DNA from: Caulochytrium protostelioides | Taxonomy: Eukaryota; Chytridiomycota; Caulochytriomycetes; Caulochytriales; Caulochytriaceae | Assembly: GCA_003615045.1 (NCBI GenBank) | Contig: ML014127.1 | Location: forward strand, 1 to 64,000 | Direction: 5' to 3' | Length of the DNA: 64,000 nucleotides | In this document: piece after piece, positions 8,482 through 19,166 of the stretch | How the letters are laid out: every line of letters starts with the position of its first letter | How positions within the stretch are numbered: position 1 is the stretch's first letter | The notes under the pieces: model-generated | What the model was told of the DNA's origin: nothing | Databases searched by the model: none | The model's input: the letters and a program-made list of their open reading frames with translations, nothing else | Position numbers and translations under genes: made by a program

Positions 8482-9280
8482 ATGGGTTGCGGTCCATCGA
8501 AGCCCGGCGTTGAAGAAACGACGGTCGCGGACACCCACTACTTTGATCAGCCGATGGAGCAGGTCGCCGCTGCCCAGACCGCCGACGAAGCGAAGGCGTC
8601 GGAGGACCACCACGCCAAGTCAAAGTCCAAGGTAAAGTTATTCTGTGCTAATGGGCCGTTTGGTGGTCGTCGTGCAACGATGGCCCATAGATGCATCCGT
8701 TGATGAGCTATGAGTTATGAGCATCACTGCGAAAAAAATAGAAAACGAAAATGGTGGACTCACCGCGTGATGTTTTCGATGTTTCCTTTTTTTTTCTTCT
8801 TTTTCTTGGGACGGGTTGACGGGTGAACCCGGGCCGGTCGGACAGGCTGCCTCCAAGCAGAGCCTCAAGGCCTCGAAGCAAGATCTTGCAGCGACGACGC
8901 ACGAGGTCCCGGTGACGACGCAGGAACTGGCGGCTTCCAAGCAGAAACTCACAGCCTCGAAGCAGGAGCTGAAGGCGTCGAAGCAGGAGCTTGCGCAGTC
9001 GAAGCAGGAGTTGAAGGCCTCGAAACAGGAGCTTGCGCAGTCGAAGCAGGCGCTCGCGGAGTCGAAGCAGGAGCTAGCCGCGTCGAAGCAGAACCTGGCG
9101 AAGTCGAAGCCCGATCTGGCCTCGTCCAAGAATGAGCTGAAGGGCTCGAAGGCAGACCTCAAGAAGTCGTCGGCGTCGCTCGCGAAGGGCTCCCGTCAGA
9201 ACCTCGCCACGTCCTCCCACTCGGTGGCCGCGGCCGCCGCGGATGAGGCCTCGCCGTCGCCGTCCGCCCAAGACGAGTAG
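8482..9280 (+). CDS. Predicted N-myristoylated/palmitoylated heptad-repeat protein (two exons)
   Basis: Exon 1 is 8482-8631 and exon 2 is 8846-9280, joined in phase 0 to give 194 residues. The intron (8632-8845, 214 nt) begins GTAAAG and ends GGACAG, with a strong pyrimidine tract at about 8782-8808. The protein starts MGCGPSKP: Gly2 with a small/polar run fits N-myristoylation and Cys3 fits palmitoylation, as in other MGC-type membrane-anchored proteins. Exon 2 encodes about 16 imperfect seven-residue units of the form ASKQELK/QSKQELA. Ser-Lys-Gln stays fixed while the Leu recurs every seven residues, which suggests one long amphipathic or coiled-coil helix. The C-terminus is Ala/Ser/Pro-rich and acidic. 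It could be a membrane-tethered scaffold or an LEA-like protein. I know of no named family; the splice model is inferred from frame continuity. Confidence 0.7.
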
Positions 9281-10211
9281 TCTCGCGGCCATGCGATGAA
9301 CATGGGGCCGCATTGCGGCCGCTCAGCGGCGGCCATGTGGCGACCACGTGCGATACCACATCCGTGATCGCTGAGCGCTGATGGAGGCGGGCCGGCCACT
9401 GCCGTTGCCGACATGGGACCTGTATGATACATGCCTCCTCCGCGTGCCGGAGGTTGTCGCCTACGATGCTCATGCCGTGCTCTTGCACGTGTTCATGCTT
9501 TCATACGTGGCTTATCCGTGCGCTGCAGCGCTCGATAATTTTTATCACGCATCATCATCATCATCATGGATCGACGCCGTTGCTCGGGTGACGGGAGGCA
9601 GCTCTGGGAGGGCCGGCGAAAAGGAGATCGAGGGGCAACGAGGCGGGATAGTGAGGTCCCCCTCGCCATCCGTGGCGCTGGGCTCGGCCTGCTGGCGGCG
9701 AGCGCTGGAGCCGTGCCCAGGTCGGAAGATCAAAATGGTTCCTGTCCGCTCACTCGGCGGTGAGGCACGAGGTCGGCGGCCGGCCACGCGGACTCCGCGG
9801 GAATCATGGAGACGAGTGCCTGGGGACGGACTGGCATCGTCCGCGGCGGCGACGGCGGCATGGCGTATGACGACGGCATGAAGCATCGCCGGGCGCCATA
9901 CGCAGCGACGCACGATGGAGACGGATGAGAGCGACGCATGGCGCGAGCCATGAAGAGACATGGCAGCCCGTGCGATACGTGCCGAGCCATGCGGGCAGCC
10001 GGTCCTCCCGCCGTGGACAAATAAGGCGAGTGCCGCGTGCTCGCCGGTGCCACAGATCCGAGGACGCCGCCGCTCCCTCCCCCCGAAACGCCCGCCCCAG
10101 CACTAGCGCCCAACGACCACATCGCCCTCGCCTCCGACGCGACGCGACGGAGCCCTGCCACTGCGATCGCGACGGCCGCTTCCCTTGCCGCCCGCCCATC
10201 GCCGACGGATC
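9281..10211. other. Intergenic region
   Basis: No gene seen. It contains a short ATC microsatellite (9548-9566) and a GGACAAATAAGG motif near 10015 that could be a weak promoter element for the gene at 10212. Confidence 0.5.
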
Positions 10212-10970
10212 ATGACCACGGCGCGCCTCAGCCCGACGGCACACGCGCCGCCCGCCGCCGAAGCCGAAGCCGAAGCCGACCCCGCGGCCGCGACGGCGGC
10301 GCCGGCCGCCACCGGCGGGCCCCCCCGGCCGCTGCCCACGGACCCGGGCGTCCCGCGCGGCCGCGCCGCGAAATCCACGCCGCAGGCTGGATTCGTCCCG
10401 TATGCGGATCTGTCGGCCGCCATCCACATGCTGGTGGCGCGCACGCTCAAGGCGCAGTCCGCGGCGCCCGCGGCGGCGCCGTCGCGCCGTGGCGGTCGGA
10501 CGGCGGCGGCGCCCGCGGCCTCCGGCTCGCGCCGGCTCGCGACATTCGATGCCTTCGAGTCGTCCAGTGACTCCGATTCGGAGGCCGATTCGGAGGCCGC
10601 GCCACGCGGGTTCGCGGCCGTCCGCTCGGTGATCGTCGCGTCCCGCCGGTTGCCGGCCCCGGCCCCGGCCACGGCCCCGGCCACGGCCACGGCCACGGCC
10701 ACGGCCACGGTGGTCGCCGTCGCCGCCGATGCCGAGGCGGTCAGGGAGCAGACGCCGCAGCTGCGTTTCCGCGCGTCTCTTGAGCATCTGGTCATTCCGA
10801 GCGCGCTCGGCCATCTCGATTGGGAGGACGACGAGGACGCGGACGTCGACGTCGACGTCGACGCGGGCGACACCGACGCGACGAGGGATCCCTCGGCCGA
10901 GGCCCTGTGGCCTTTCCGTCCCGAAGCGCTGCTCCGCGGACTGTCAGGCGTCAGCGTGGGCGACCTGTGA
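10212..10970 (+). CDS. Hypothetical low-complexity protein, 252 residues
   Basis: The ATG at 10212 opens a frame with Ala/Pro/Glu-rich sequence at both ends and three better-behaved patches: a short amphipathic helix (FVPYADLSAAIHMLVARTLKA), an acidic Ser/Asp segment (FESSSDSDSEAD) that looks like casein kinase 2 sites, and LRFRASLEHLVIPSALGHLDW followed by an Asp-Val run. A GGCCAC/GGCCCC tandem repeat (about 10655-10713) encodes a Pro-Ala/Thr-Ala stretch. Two long frames on the other strand overlap it but are Arg/Gly-repeat products. I recognise no domain. It may be a real lineage-specific gene, but the composition makes the call uncertain. Confidence 0.4.
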   Translation: MTTARLSPTAHAPPAAEAEAEADPAAATAAPAATGGPPRPLPTDPGVPRGRAAKSTPQAGFVPYADLSAAIHMLVARTLKAQSAAPAAAPSRRGGRTAAAPAASGSRRLATFDAFESSSDSDSEADSEAAPRGFAAVRSVIVASRRLPAPAPATAPATATATATATVVAVAADAEAVREQTPQLRFRASLEHLVIPSALGHLDWEDDEDADVDVDVDAGDTDATRDPSAEALWPFRPEALLRGLSGVSVGDL

Positions 10971-11213
10971 GCGGCCGACCGGCCTTCTCCGACCGACACG
11001 CGGCTCGGCCGTGGTCTCCTCGCCCCGTGTCCACCCCCGTGCCCTACATCTCTCTCTTTTCTGTTCTTTCCTCATGGCGAATCTATCGCGTTCATTAGTA
11101 TACACAGCGCAGGGAACGAGGACGGTCCACCCCCATCCGCGACCCCCAAGGAGAAGGGTGGATCATGCGCGGGTGGCGCAGCGCGGCTCCTTGTCAGGCT
11201 CGAGCGCCAGGGT

Positions 11214-13034
11214 TCAGTCCTCATAGAGTGCTTCGGGTTCGTGGGTGAGCTCGGCCCATTCGGTGGGCTCGGCGGGATGCGCCACGTCGGCGCGGTTGGT
11301 GGGCAGCGCCGAGCGTCGCGCGCTGTGGGCCACGCGGCGCTGCCATACCCAGTAGCGCCACAGGATGACGACGGCGAGCAGGACCAGCAGGAGGGTCACG
11401 ACGTTGGTCAGCGACCACAGCTCCTTGTCGCTGATCAGCGACTCATACTCCGCCATGGCGTGCATGGGGACGCCGTCGAGCAGCGTCGTCGTCGACGGAA
11501 GCATCCGCGTCGGGTCCGCGTCCACCTTGCCGACGGGGCGCAGCAGGTTCGCGCCCGGATCGGCATAGCCGATCGTGGTGTGCAGAATCTCGAGCGCCAC
11601 GTCCGGCAGGTCGAGGGGCACCATGTGGCTCGCGTTGTGGACGGTGATGTAGGTCAGGTTGCGGGCCGAGGCCTTCCAGCCGACGAGGCGGCCGTCGAGG
11701 TACCAGTCGTAGCGGTCAGCGTCGGCCAGGCCGCGCGCGCCGTTCCAGGTCAGGTTGCCCGCCATGTACCACGACCCGAACCACGCGCAGATCAGGTCCC
11801 GGTCTCCGTTGAACAGCGTCACCTTCGTCTTGGACAGGATGTACGGCAGCAGCGTGGACGCTGGGGCGCTGGTGTCATGCGCGAGGGCCCCGCCGACGTC
11901 GTCGTTGCACTCGCGCCACGGCGCGCGGTTGGGGTCGACGTGCAGGGCTTTCAGCACGTCGGGGCGCGCGAGGTACTCGCCGACAGCGGGCAGGCCGACG
12001 GGCCACGTGTCCGCGCCGCACGACTGCTGGGGCCGCGGGTCGCGGAAGCGGATATCGTACATGTTGATGCAGCGATGGCCGTGCTGCGTCTCGTCGCGCG
12101 AGACGTCGAGGATGACGCTGAGCAGCTCCTCGCAATCGTTGTGGTGGATGCGGTTCGGGGACTTCTCGTAGCTGGCCGCGCACTTGGCCCATCGCTCCTG
12201 GTACAGGGTCGCATACGACGTCCCGAGCGGGAGCAGGCCGTTGGCGACCGCGAACGTCTCGTAGCCCGCGTACTGGCGCAGCGGGTCAATCCAGCCGTTG
12301 CCGATCAGCAGCGACTGGATGCGGTAGATATCGCGGCCCGCCGCTTCGTTGCGCTTCAGCATGGCCGCCGTGATGTACGGCAGGTACGTGCCTGCGTAAC
12401 TCTCGCCGGCAAAGTAGAGTTCAGCATCGCGGTGCTGCGGAAAGATCTCGAGATAGCGGTCGTAGAAGGAGAGGAACCGCTCCACAATCTCGGTCTCGGT
12501 ATGGGCATAGTCCTTGATCTGGCCCGTCGAGAAGCCCGTTCCCGCGGGCTGGTCCACATAGAGGACGTCGGCATACTGGTTCCAGCCGTACGGGTTCCAG
12601 GCCACGTGGTCTTTGTCGATCACCTTCAGCGGCCCGTTTTCAAGAAACAAGCCGTCGAGGCTCGAGCACCCGGGCCCGCCGTTCAGCCATATCAACAGCA
12701 CGTTGCGATCGCGCCGGACCGTGGCATCAAACTGCCAGAAGAAGAGTTGCTGGTCCTGGGGCTGCTGGACCGTCACGTAGCCCGCATGCATGCGCAGCGT
12801 CGTGTTGAATGTGTCCAGCTGCATGCCGGGCAGCTCGCCTACAAAGTAGTCCTGTGCCGATGGCGGCGGCGGTGGTGGCGACGGCGACGGCGCGCCCATC
12901 GTGAGCGTTTCGTTCTGGGCGCTTGCGGGAGTGCCGAGGGCCACGTCGGCCGCACACGGGACAGGGCCCGTCCCGAGCAGATTCAGGAGGGCCAGCGCCG
13001 CGAGGGCGACGGTCGTCGCCGAGAAGCGAGCCAT
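11214..13034 (-). CDS. KEX1: Kex1-type serine carboxypeptidase (peptidase family S10)
   Basis: The 606-residue protein has an N-terminal signal peptide (hydrophobic to about 28), a Pro-rich spacer and an S10 carboxypeptidase domain. The catalytic triad is visible: Ser212 in GESYAG, Asp413 in NGDRDLICAW and His470 in HNASHMVP. The oxyanion/substrate motif WLNGGPGCSS is at about 116-125. A single transmembrane helix near residues 540-560 (LLLVLLAVVILWRYWVW) is followed by a short cytoplasmic tail. This layout is that of Kex1, the Golgi membrane enzyme that trims C-terminal Lys/Arg from peptides after Kex2 cleavage. Several N-x-S/T sites fit luminal glycosylation. Yeast Kex1 is longer (about 729 residues) because of an acidic stalk that is mostly absent here. 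The ATG at 13034 is the only start that keeps the signal peptide. Confidence 0.93.
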   Translation of the reverse strand: MARFSATTVALAALALLNLLGTGPVPCAADVALGTPASAQNETLTMGAPSPSPPPPPPSAQDYFVGELPGMQLDTFNTTLRMHAGYVTVQQPQDQQLFFWQFDATVRRDRNVLLIWLNGGPGCSSLDGLFLENGPLKVIDKDHVAWNPYGWNQYADVLYVDQPAGTGFSTGQIKDYAHTETEIVERFLSFYDRYLEIFPQHRDAELYFAGESYAGTYLPYITAAMLKRNEAAGRDIYRIQSLLIGNGWIDPLRQYAGYETFAVANGLLPLGTSYATLYQERWAKCAASYEKSPNRIHHNDCEELLSVILDVSRDETQHGHRCINMYDIRFRDPRPQQSCGADTWPVGLPAVGEYLARPDVLKALHVDPNRAPWRECNDDVGGALAHDTSAPASTLLPYILSKTKVTLFNGDRDLICAWFGSWYMAGNLTWNGARGLADADRYDWYLDGRLVGWKASARNLTYITVHNASHMVPLDLPDVALEILHTTIGYADPGANLLRPVGKVDADPTRMLPSTTTLLDGVPMHAMAEYESLISDKELWSLTNVVTLLLVLLAVVILWRYWVWQRRVAHSARRSALPTNRADVAHPAEPTEWAELTHEPEALYED

Positions 13035-15531
13035 CCTGGCGGCGTCGTCGGCGGCGGCGTTGGCGGCAGCAACAGCAACAGCAGGATCAGGAGCGCAAGC
13101 AAGCGTCGCGGCAGCAAGCGCGGGGTGTCGGAGATATCGGGGGGAACCGGCAAGCCGTGTGGATCGTGTGCTGTGCGGATGGCCACATCAGCCGAATCGA
13201 TCGCTCAAAAAACAGCGGGAGACCGCTTGGCCAGGGGCCGGTCAGTGCGGGCGCACGCGGACGGCAAGCATCGGCTTTGGCGGCGCGGCGATGGGCACGG
13301 ATCGGCGAAGGAACAGGGAATGGGGCGTTGGCGGGCGGGGCACGCTAGACGAGGCAGGGAGCAGGCGGCCGTCAGGGCCGGACGGGAAGGCAATCAGCTG
13401 GAAGCAGGCCTATGGGGGGCCATGTGCATCAAGCGGAGCAGCGCGGGTCGTGGTCGCGGTGGTAGGGCGCGTGGCCGACAGAACGACAACGCAGGTGGCC
13501 GCCGGTCCAGCCTTTGCTCCAGCGCGCCCTCGACGTGACGCGACGCGACTTGGCGTGGCTCGGATGCGATCCTGCCGTATCCTTCCGTCTCATGCCATAT
13601 TATTCAGCTGCAGCACCGATCGACATCGGCCAGCGCGGGCTTGGATTCCTTCGCGAGAGCGAGGACGACGGGCCGTGGCAGCGAGACCCTCGGCAGGCGC
13701 CGTCACGGCGGGCCCTGGCGCCGACGCTCCTGGCGCCCGATCCTGTCCAGAATGGCGCCGCCGTTCATCGCGAGGATGATCACCGCCGTCCCGCTGCGCC
13801 ACCCGGCCAGTGCGAACGGCGCGAGGAACGGCGCGAGGAACGGCGCGAGGAACGAACGACCGGCGACGGCGCGGTAGGCAGACGAGCGGCCCGCGGGAGG
13901 ACGGTCGAGCGCTCCCGCGGCCTCGCCTAGCGGCAGCCTAGCACGGCGCCCGGAATGGCGGCATGGCCGCGGCGGCTGGGGGCTCGGCGGGCCGGTGCAG
14001 AGCGCCACAGGGAAGGCTCTCGCTCTGCCGCCTCCCATGCGAGAGGGGTGTGGGTGGCGACGGCGGCCGCCGACGATGCTGCGCCACCAACGACGCCGAC
14101 CGGCAGGCGGACGGGCGGCGGCCGCTCCGGCAGGACCCCGCGCCGGCCGTCGGCGGCCGGGCCGAGCGGAAACCCCCGGAAGAGGCATCGAGAGGCGCGT
14201 GCCGAACGCATCCGTGCTCGGCCAGCGGCGACGCCGCCTCCCGCGGCGAGTCGCGGCGCGGCAAGTCGCGGCGGTGAAGTGAGAGGCAATGGCGCGGCTG
14301 ACCAGACGCCTCCCTCGGCTTCGAAGCGCTTCAGCGGCGAGGCGGCGAGGTGGGCGCTCGGCGCTCGACTCGACTCGGGTCGCCGGCATGCCGCCGTGAC
14401 CGCTGGGGTGAGTCCCGAAAGGCATCACGTTTCCCGTGCCGCGCGCTGAGTCAGCAGCCGGTCTGAAAGACCGTTCCGCGGAGGCCATTCTCGCACACAC
14501 CGTGGTAGCAAGGGTGGTCATGAGGCATTGGCCGCGGCTGTGGACGACAACGACGATGGCGGCTTCACCCCCCTTCATGGCCACCACCGCCACGAGCGAT
14601 CCGCCGTCAGTCATCCGTGGCTGCTTGTCCGGCGCGCCGTACGAGCCGGAACGCCGTCTCGGATGATGAGGGAGCGGCGGCAAGGGAGCGGCGCCGGCGC
14701 CGTCCATCGCATCGCATCGCATCGCATCGCCCATGGTTCTGGCGTGGTAATTCCGCATGCATTGTCCATGGTTCATGGGACCAGTTCTCCACGGCTGACG
14801 ACCTCACCAAGCCGAGACCAAGTTGATATCGCTCGTCGTTGTCGTTGCCGTAGGGTTTCGCTATCGGTCATGGCGTCGGCGGCTGGCGGCATGAATGGCC
14901 CTTCCGCCGAATGCGTGGTCCTGGCGTCGTCGGTTGCTCGCGCACGCGCTTCGACAATGTCGTCAGCGCATCCATGAACACCGGCCGAAGACGCAAACAG
15001 CCGCAACGCTCCGAAGCGAGAAGGCGCCGATGCGGTCTGATCGCGGCGGCGCGACACGGGTCCAGGGCCAGTCCGGCGCGAGGCCGCGGAGCTCGCTCTG
15101 TCGCACTGCCCAAGGAAGGACGCATCAGAGTGGCACAGCGTCCGGCGCGGCGCGGCTGATCCGTCCAGCATCGCACCACCGTCTGATTCGAGGCGATCCG
15201 ATAAGCGGCACGAGAGCATGACAAGAGCTGCGTTGTCGGCGTTGTCGTCGGAGACAACGCCGCCGCCGAAGGGATCACTGCCAGCGGCGAATGACGCTTT
15301 TTCGGCCTTTTTCTTTTCTGTGACGCGCAAGCCCAACCCGAGGCTGGGTTTGCACGACCGGGCGCTAAGGCCGCCGAGGCCTTCCGATGCCCGCGCGCCT
15401 TCCGAGTGTCGGCGCGGCTCGGGGGCCGCACGGCGCCCCCGTCCGCCCGGTTCAGTCCGGTTCGGCCCGGGCGACCGCAGTGCCGACGCTCACCGAAGCG
15501 GAAGCCGGCGGGCCCTGGGCGGGCAGCTGGC
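13035..15531. other. Long GC-rich intergenic region
   Basis: No supported gene in about 2.5 kb. Short tandem repeats occur at about 13812-13857 (GCGAGGAACG-like units) and 14703-14727 (GCATC units). Long frames on both strands here (for example 13703-14776 on minus) are Arg/Ala/Gly-rich with no recognisable domain. It contains the promoter of KEX1 at its left end and probably that of the thioesterase gene at its right end. Confidence 0.5.
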
Positions 15532-15537
15532 TATAAA
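15532..15537 (+). promoter_or_regulatory. Candidate TATA box for the ACOT9-like gene
   Basis: TATAAA in the context GGCTATAAAGCG lies 329 bases before the ATG at 15861. Motif call only. Confidence 0.35.
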
Positions 15538-15860
15538 GCGTCGCCGCCGACGATCGCCGCCGGCCGTCCACGAACGTGGAGGCCTCGCCAGCATCGCGCA
15601 TCGGCCACCCCGCGGAGTGATCGGCCGGGACATGGATCATACGCTCAAGTTACGCGGCCAAGAGAGACGACGTTTCCGCGCTGCTCGCTCCCTTCGCTGC
15701 TCGCTTGTCTATCCGTCCATCCTGCGACGTCCCCGATCGTTGGCTGTCCTCTCACGGCCTTTTTTCTCGAAGGTTGATCAACCAGCGCCGGACCCGGAGC
15801 CGACGCGTGCGGGCCCCCAGCAAACGGGCCCATTCTTTGCTCGCATAGATCGCTCCCATC

Positions 15861-17843
15861 ATGGCCGCTTTGCGCTATGCGGCGCTGTGGCGTCGGAGTT
15901 TCGCGACGTCCCGGCCACGCGGCGGCTCGGCCCGTTCCTCCGGCAACAGCCCCCCACCGCCACGCGCCACGCGACTGCAGTGCAACCAGCACGTCGTGAC
16001 GCCGTCGACGCGGCGCGCGCTGATGCGTCAGCTGAACAGCGCCCGTCTCGTCTCGCCTGGGGCGCCGATCGTGCCGCCGGCCGATCCGAGCGCCGCCAAC
16101 GCCGCGGGCGCCGCGATCCCCACCCACGAACAGGGGTTGCATACGTCGCCGACGCCGTCGCCGCCGCCGCATGCGGTGCATGTGGATGATCTCGAGACCG
16201 AGCGCCGCCGCTGGGCCGTGCTGCCTGCGAGCCAGCTGCAGTCCAAAGTGGTTTCGCGGCTGTGGATGAACCGTTTCCTGCAGATCAAACAGGAGCAAGC
16301 GAAGGCGACGGCGGACGCGGCCGCCGGCATCGCCAAAGCCCCGCCGGCGCAGCGCCAGGTGCTCGAGAAGCGCATGCGTGACTCGTATGTCGAGGAAATC
16401 ATCCCGTTCCGCTCGGAGCCCGTGATCAAGGAGGACTATGTCAACGTCTTCGGGCGCATCCGCATGGGCAAGATCCTCGAAGACCTGGACGCCCTCAGCG
16501 GCTCGATCGCCTACCTGCACTGCGACGACAACATGACGAACACGAGTCCTTTCAAGATCGTCACGGCGTCGCTCGACCGGCTCGACCTGCTCCAGGACAT
16601 CCCGCCCGACGAAGACGTCCGTATGTCTGGGATGGTCACCTACGTCGGCACCTCCTCGATGGAGATCTCGATCATGATGGAGACCATGGATCCGGCCCAC
16701 TCGCGCTCGGCGGGCGCGGCGGGCGCGGCTGATGCCGATGGCACGCCAGGCTCGCACGCCGTCGACCCGATCCCGCCGGACGCCGTATTTCCCGATGCGT
16801 ACGTGCCCGTCCAGCAACCCGAGACGAAGCTGATCTCGGAGCTGACGCCGCCGCCGCCGTCGTCGCCGCTCAGCGTCAGTATGCGGCAGCAGGGCAAGGC
16901 GGCGCCGCACGGCGAGATGCAGGCCGCGAGCGCACACACGGGCGCCGACGACGCGTCGACGGTGCGCACGATCATGATGGCCAAGTTCACGATGGTGGCA
17001 CTCGACTCGGAGACCGGCCGCCCCGCGACCGTCAACCGGCTGCTACTCGAGACGCCCGAGGAGCGGCGCATTGCGAGGATCGGGCAGATGCACAAGAAGC
17101 GCAAGCAGGAGCTCGCGCAGCGCAAAACAACGCAGGCGCTGACCGAGAGCGAGATGCGCGATCTCCATGCCGTGCTCGCCCATCCGCCCCGCGACGATCC
17201 GTCCGCGATTTGGATGGGCGACACCGAGGTTCAGTCCCTGACGCTGACGTATCCGCAGAATCGCAACATCCACAGCAACATCTTTGGCGGGTACCTGATG
17301 CGGCGCGCGTTCGAACTCGGGTATGCGAACGCGTTGATGGCGCTCAAAGTGCCGCGCGTCTACTTCACGGCGCTGGACGACATCACGTTTAACGCGCCCG
17401 TGCCCATCGGCTGCTTGCTCAATCTGACGTCCCACATCGTGTATGCCCCAGGCGGCGGCAGCCACACGCTGCAGTGCACCGTCCGGGCCGAGATCATCGA
17501 CCCGGTATCTCACAGCCGCAAGCTCAGCAATGAGTTCAACTTTACCTTCCTCAGCGAAACCCCGGTCCCGCGCGTCATCCCCCGCACGTATGCCGAGGGC
17601 CTCCGCTGGATCGAGGGGCGCCGCCGCCACCAGCGAGCTGAAGAAATGTCCCAGTTCAACATGGGATCCATCCCGCTCCATTCGGCAACAACGGCAACGA
17701 CGGCGTCAACAGCGACCTCGCCAGCATCAGCACCAGAATCAGAATCAGCAACCTCGACTACGTCGGCCACGGCATCGCCGTCGGCCGCAGCGGCCCAGGA
17801 GGCCCTCGCTGCGACCCCGCGCCTGGCCGAGCCAGCAGCATGA
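15861..17843 (+). CDS. Mitochondrial acyl-CoA thioesterase, ACOT9/ACOT10-like
   Basis: The protein has 660 residues. The start MAALRYAALWRRSFATSRPRGG is an Arg-rich amphipathic mitochondrial presequence. Two HotDog-fold halves follow. The first, about residues 190-350, contains YVNVFGRIRMGKILEDLDALSGSIAY and a DRLDLL segment. The second, about 450-580, has IHSNIFGGYLMRRAFELGYA, ALDDITFNAPVPIG and the LNLTSHIVYA strand. The double HotDog plus presequence matches ACOT9-type enzymes, which hydrolyse acyl-CoA to free acid and CoA in the matrix. A low-complexity Ala/Ser/Pro insert (about 275-350) sits inside the first half, and the C-terminal ~80 residues are Ala/Thr/Ser-rich. The protein is longer than mammalian ACOT9 (about 440) because of these inserts. 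The start is supported by ATCATGG and the presequence. Confidence 0.88.
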   Translation: MAALRYAALWRRSFATSRPRGGSARSSGNSPPPPRATRLQCNQHVVTPSTRRALMRQLNSARLVSPGAPIVPPADPSAANAAGAAIPTHEQGLHTSPTPSPPPHAVHVDDLETERRRWAVLPASQLQSKVVSRLWMNRFLQIKQEQAKATADAAAGIAKAPPAQRQVLEKRMRDSYVEEIIPFRSEPVIKEDYVNVFGRIRMGKILEDLDALSGSIAYLHCDDNMTNTSPFKIVTASLDRLDLLQDIPPDEDVRMSGMVTYVGTSSMEISIMMETMDPAHSRSAGAAGAADADGTPGSHAVDPIPPDAVFPDAYVPVQQPETKLISELTPPPPSSPLSVSMRQQGKAAPHGEMQAASAHTGADDASTVRTIMMAKFTMVALDSETGRPATVNRLLLETPEERRIARIGQMHKKRKQELAQRKTTQALTESEMRDLHAVLAHPPRDDPSAIWMGDTEVQSLTLTYPQNRNIHSNIFGGYLMRRAFELGYANALMALKVPRVYFTALDDITFNAPVPIGCLLNLTSHIVYAPGGGSHTLQCTVRAEIIDPVSHSRKLSNEFNFTFLSETPVPRVIPRTYAEGLRWIEGRRRHQRAEEMSQFNMGSIPLHSATTATTASTATSPASAPESESATSTTSATASPSAAAAQEALAATPRLAEPAA

Positions 17844-19166
17844 TTGATAACAACGCCGACGCGGTTATCGTGCCATTCGCGGCCAGACGCTGGCGAAGGG
17901 CTCTCTTGCTGTTTCCTTCCTTCCTTTCTTTTATTATTTTCTATTCGATGCCTGCCTTATCGGCTTCGTTCCCTGATCAAGCGCCCCGCCAGCCCCGCCT
18001 GCGATCACCTTTGCCGTCCAGGCCGACGCCCCGCCATCGTCGCCCGACTCCGACTGTGCCTCGGCCCCACGACGTGGCGTAGCGGCGCTGCTCGCTGTTC
18101 TCGGGGCTCCCCGCTGGCGGGCGAGCATGGGCGCTGCTGGCGGCGGTGTTGGCGCGGGTGGCACGGCCGGTCCTGCACCCTCCCGGCGTTCCGCGGGACG
18201 ACGAGGGTCTGCGGCACTGGCGGGCCGAGCCTGGGCCGCGCGAAGGCCGCGGCGGGCTTATCGTCGGCGGCTGGTCCGGGACGGCGTGACGCCGCGCAGC
18301 GGAGAGCGGGAAGCCGCCGCTAGGGTCTCGGACGAGGCAGGGGGACCCCGCGCGTTATCAGCCTTTCGCAGCCCGCCGATAAAGGGCGGACCCGGATTGA
18401 TGACGAGGCCGTCAGGCTAATTTTTCTGTGAGTTGTCGGGGTTCGGCCCCCGTCGACGGTCGGAGTATACTGCCGACCGAGCGCGCGCTGCTGGAGATAA
18501 GAAGCAGCGGGTCTTGAATTTCGGAACAGCGGGGAAGGGGTTGTATGAAGCGTGCGGATGGGATCGGAAAGAGGAGAGTGCGCGCGAGTTCACATGAGAG
18601 GCGCGAGATGGAGGAGCGAGACGGCTGCGCCGGAGTCCGCGTCCCACTAAGGAAATTAGTCCAAGCCGTCGCCAGCCAGAAACGAGCAACGGGGCCATCG
18701 TCCACGCCAACACCGTTATTCAGCGTTTGTTTTTCGACGCTGTTTACTCTTCTCTGACGCAGTAGGTACGTTTCCCTTTGGCGAGCCGCGGGGCCCTGGT
18801 CCTGGAGCACGCCTGCCGCGCCCCTGCCGATGCTGGCGCTGCAAGGCGAGCCTCAACTCCGCTCTTCAGACTGGGGTGCCGCGCCTAGGCAGCACGACCC
18901 TCCTCGGCCCTCTCCCGGCGTCGGTGACCGTCGACTTTATCCACGATGCGCACTCTGACCATGGAATGCTCCGACACTCGATAATAAGCGGATGTCCGTC
19001 AGAAAGAGACACAAGTGACTCACTGCTCTTTTTCATCGCTCCTTTTTCTTTCCCACTGCGACGCCCGCATTGGATTCGAACCCTGTGGCAACCCCGATTT
19101 GATGCGCTGCTAGCTCGACCCGCAACCCGCGTCTCCCCGTTCCCCACCCGCTTCTGCCTCGCCACC
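17844..19166. other. Intergenic region
   Basis: No gene recognised. It holds the 3' end of the thioesterase transcript, a T/C-rich patch at 17905-17945, and pyrimidine-rich DNA near 19030-19060 that is probably the GMP synthase leader. A frame opening at 18876 runs into GMP synthase but is not conserved before 19167. Confidence 0.5.

Noticed and set aside
8632-8689. Alternative short intron (GTAAAG to CCATAG) in the heptad-repeat gene
   Set aside because: It would lead to a stop after nine codons and strand the long repeat exon. The 214-nt intron has a better pyrimidine tract and keeps the frame.
8895-9130. Regular short repeats that could suggest a CRISPR array
   Set aside because: The 21-base periodicity is in frame and encodes the SKQEL heptads. 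There are no unique spacers, and the organism is a eukaryote.
9804-10999. Two long minus-strand frames over the 10212-10970 gene
   Set aside because: Dominated by Gly-Arg repeats that come from the GGCCAC array. The plus-strand frame has the more protein-like patches, though neither is certain.
11241-13538. 765-codon open frame on plus, antisense to KEX1
   Set aside because: It mirrors KEX1 codons, is Arg/Val/Gly/Gln-rich, and has no domain, whereas the minus strand shows a complete catalytic triad.
13703-14776. 357-codon minus-strand frame with a hydrophobic LAPFLAPFLAPF stretch
   Set aside because: The hydrophobic part is a translation of a GCGAGGAACG tandem repeat, and the rest is Arg/Pro/Gly-rich without family features.
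19069-19095. GGATTCGAACC, like the T arm of a minus-strand tRNA
   Set aside because: The flanking bases do not pair into a T stem, and no acceptor or anticodon stem can be folded nearby.
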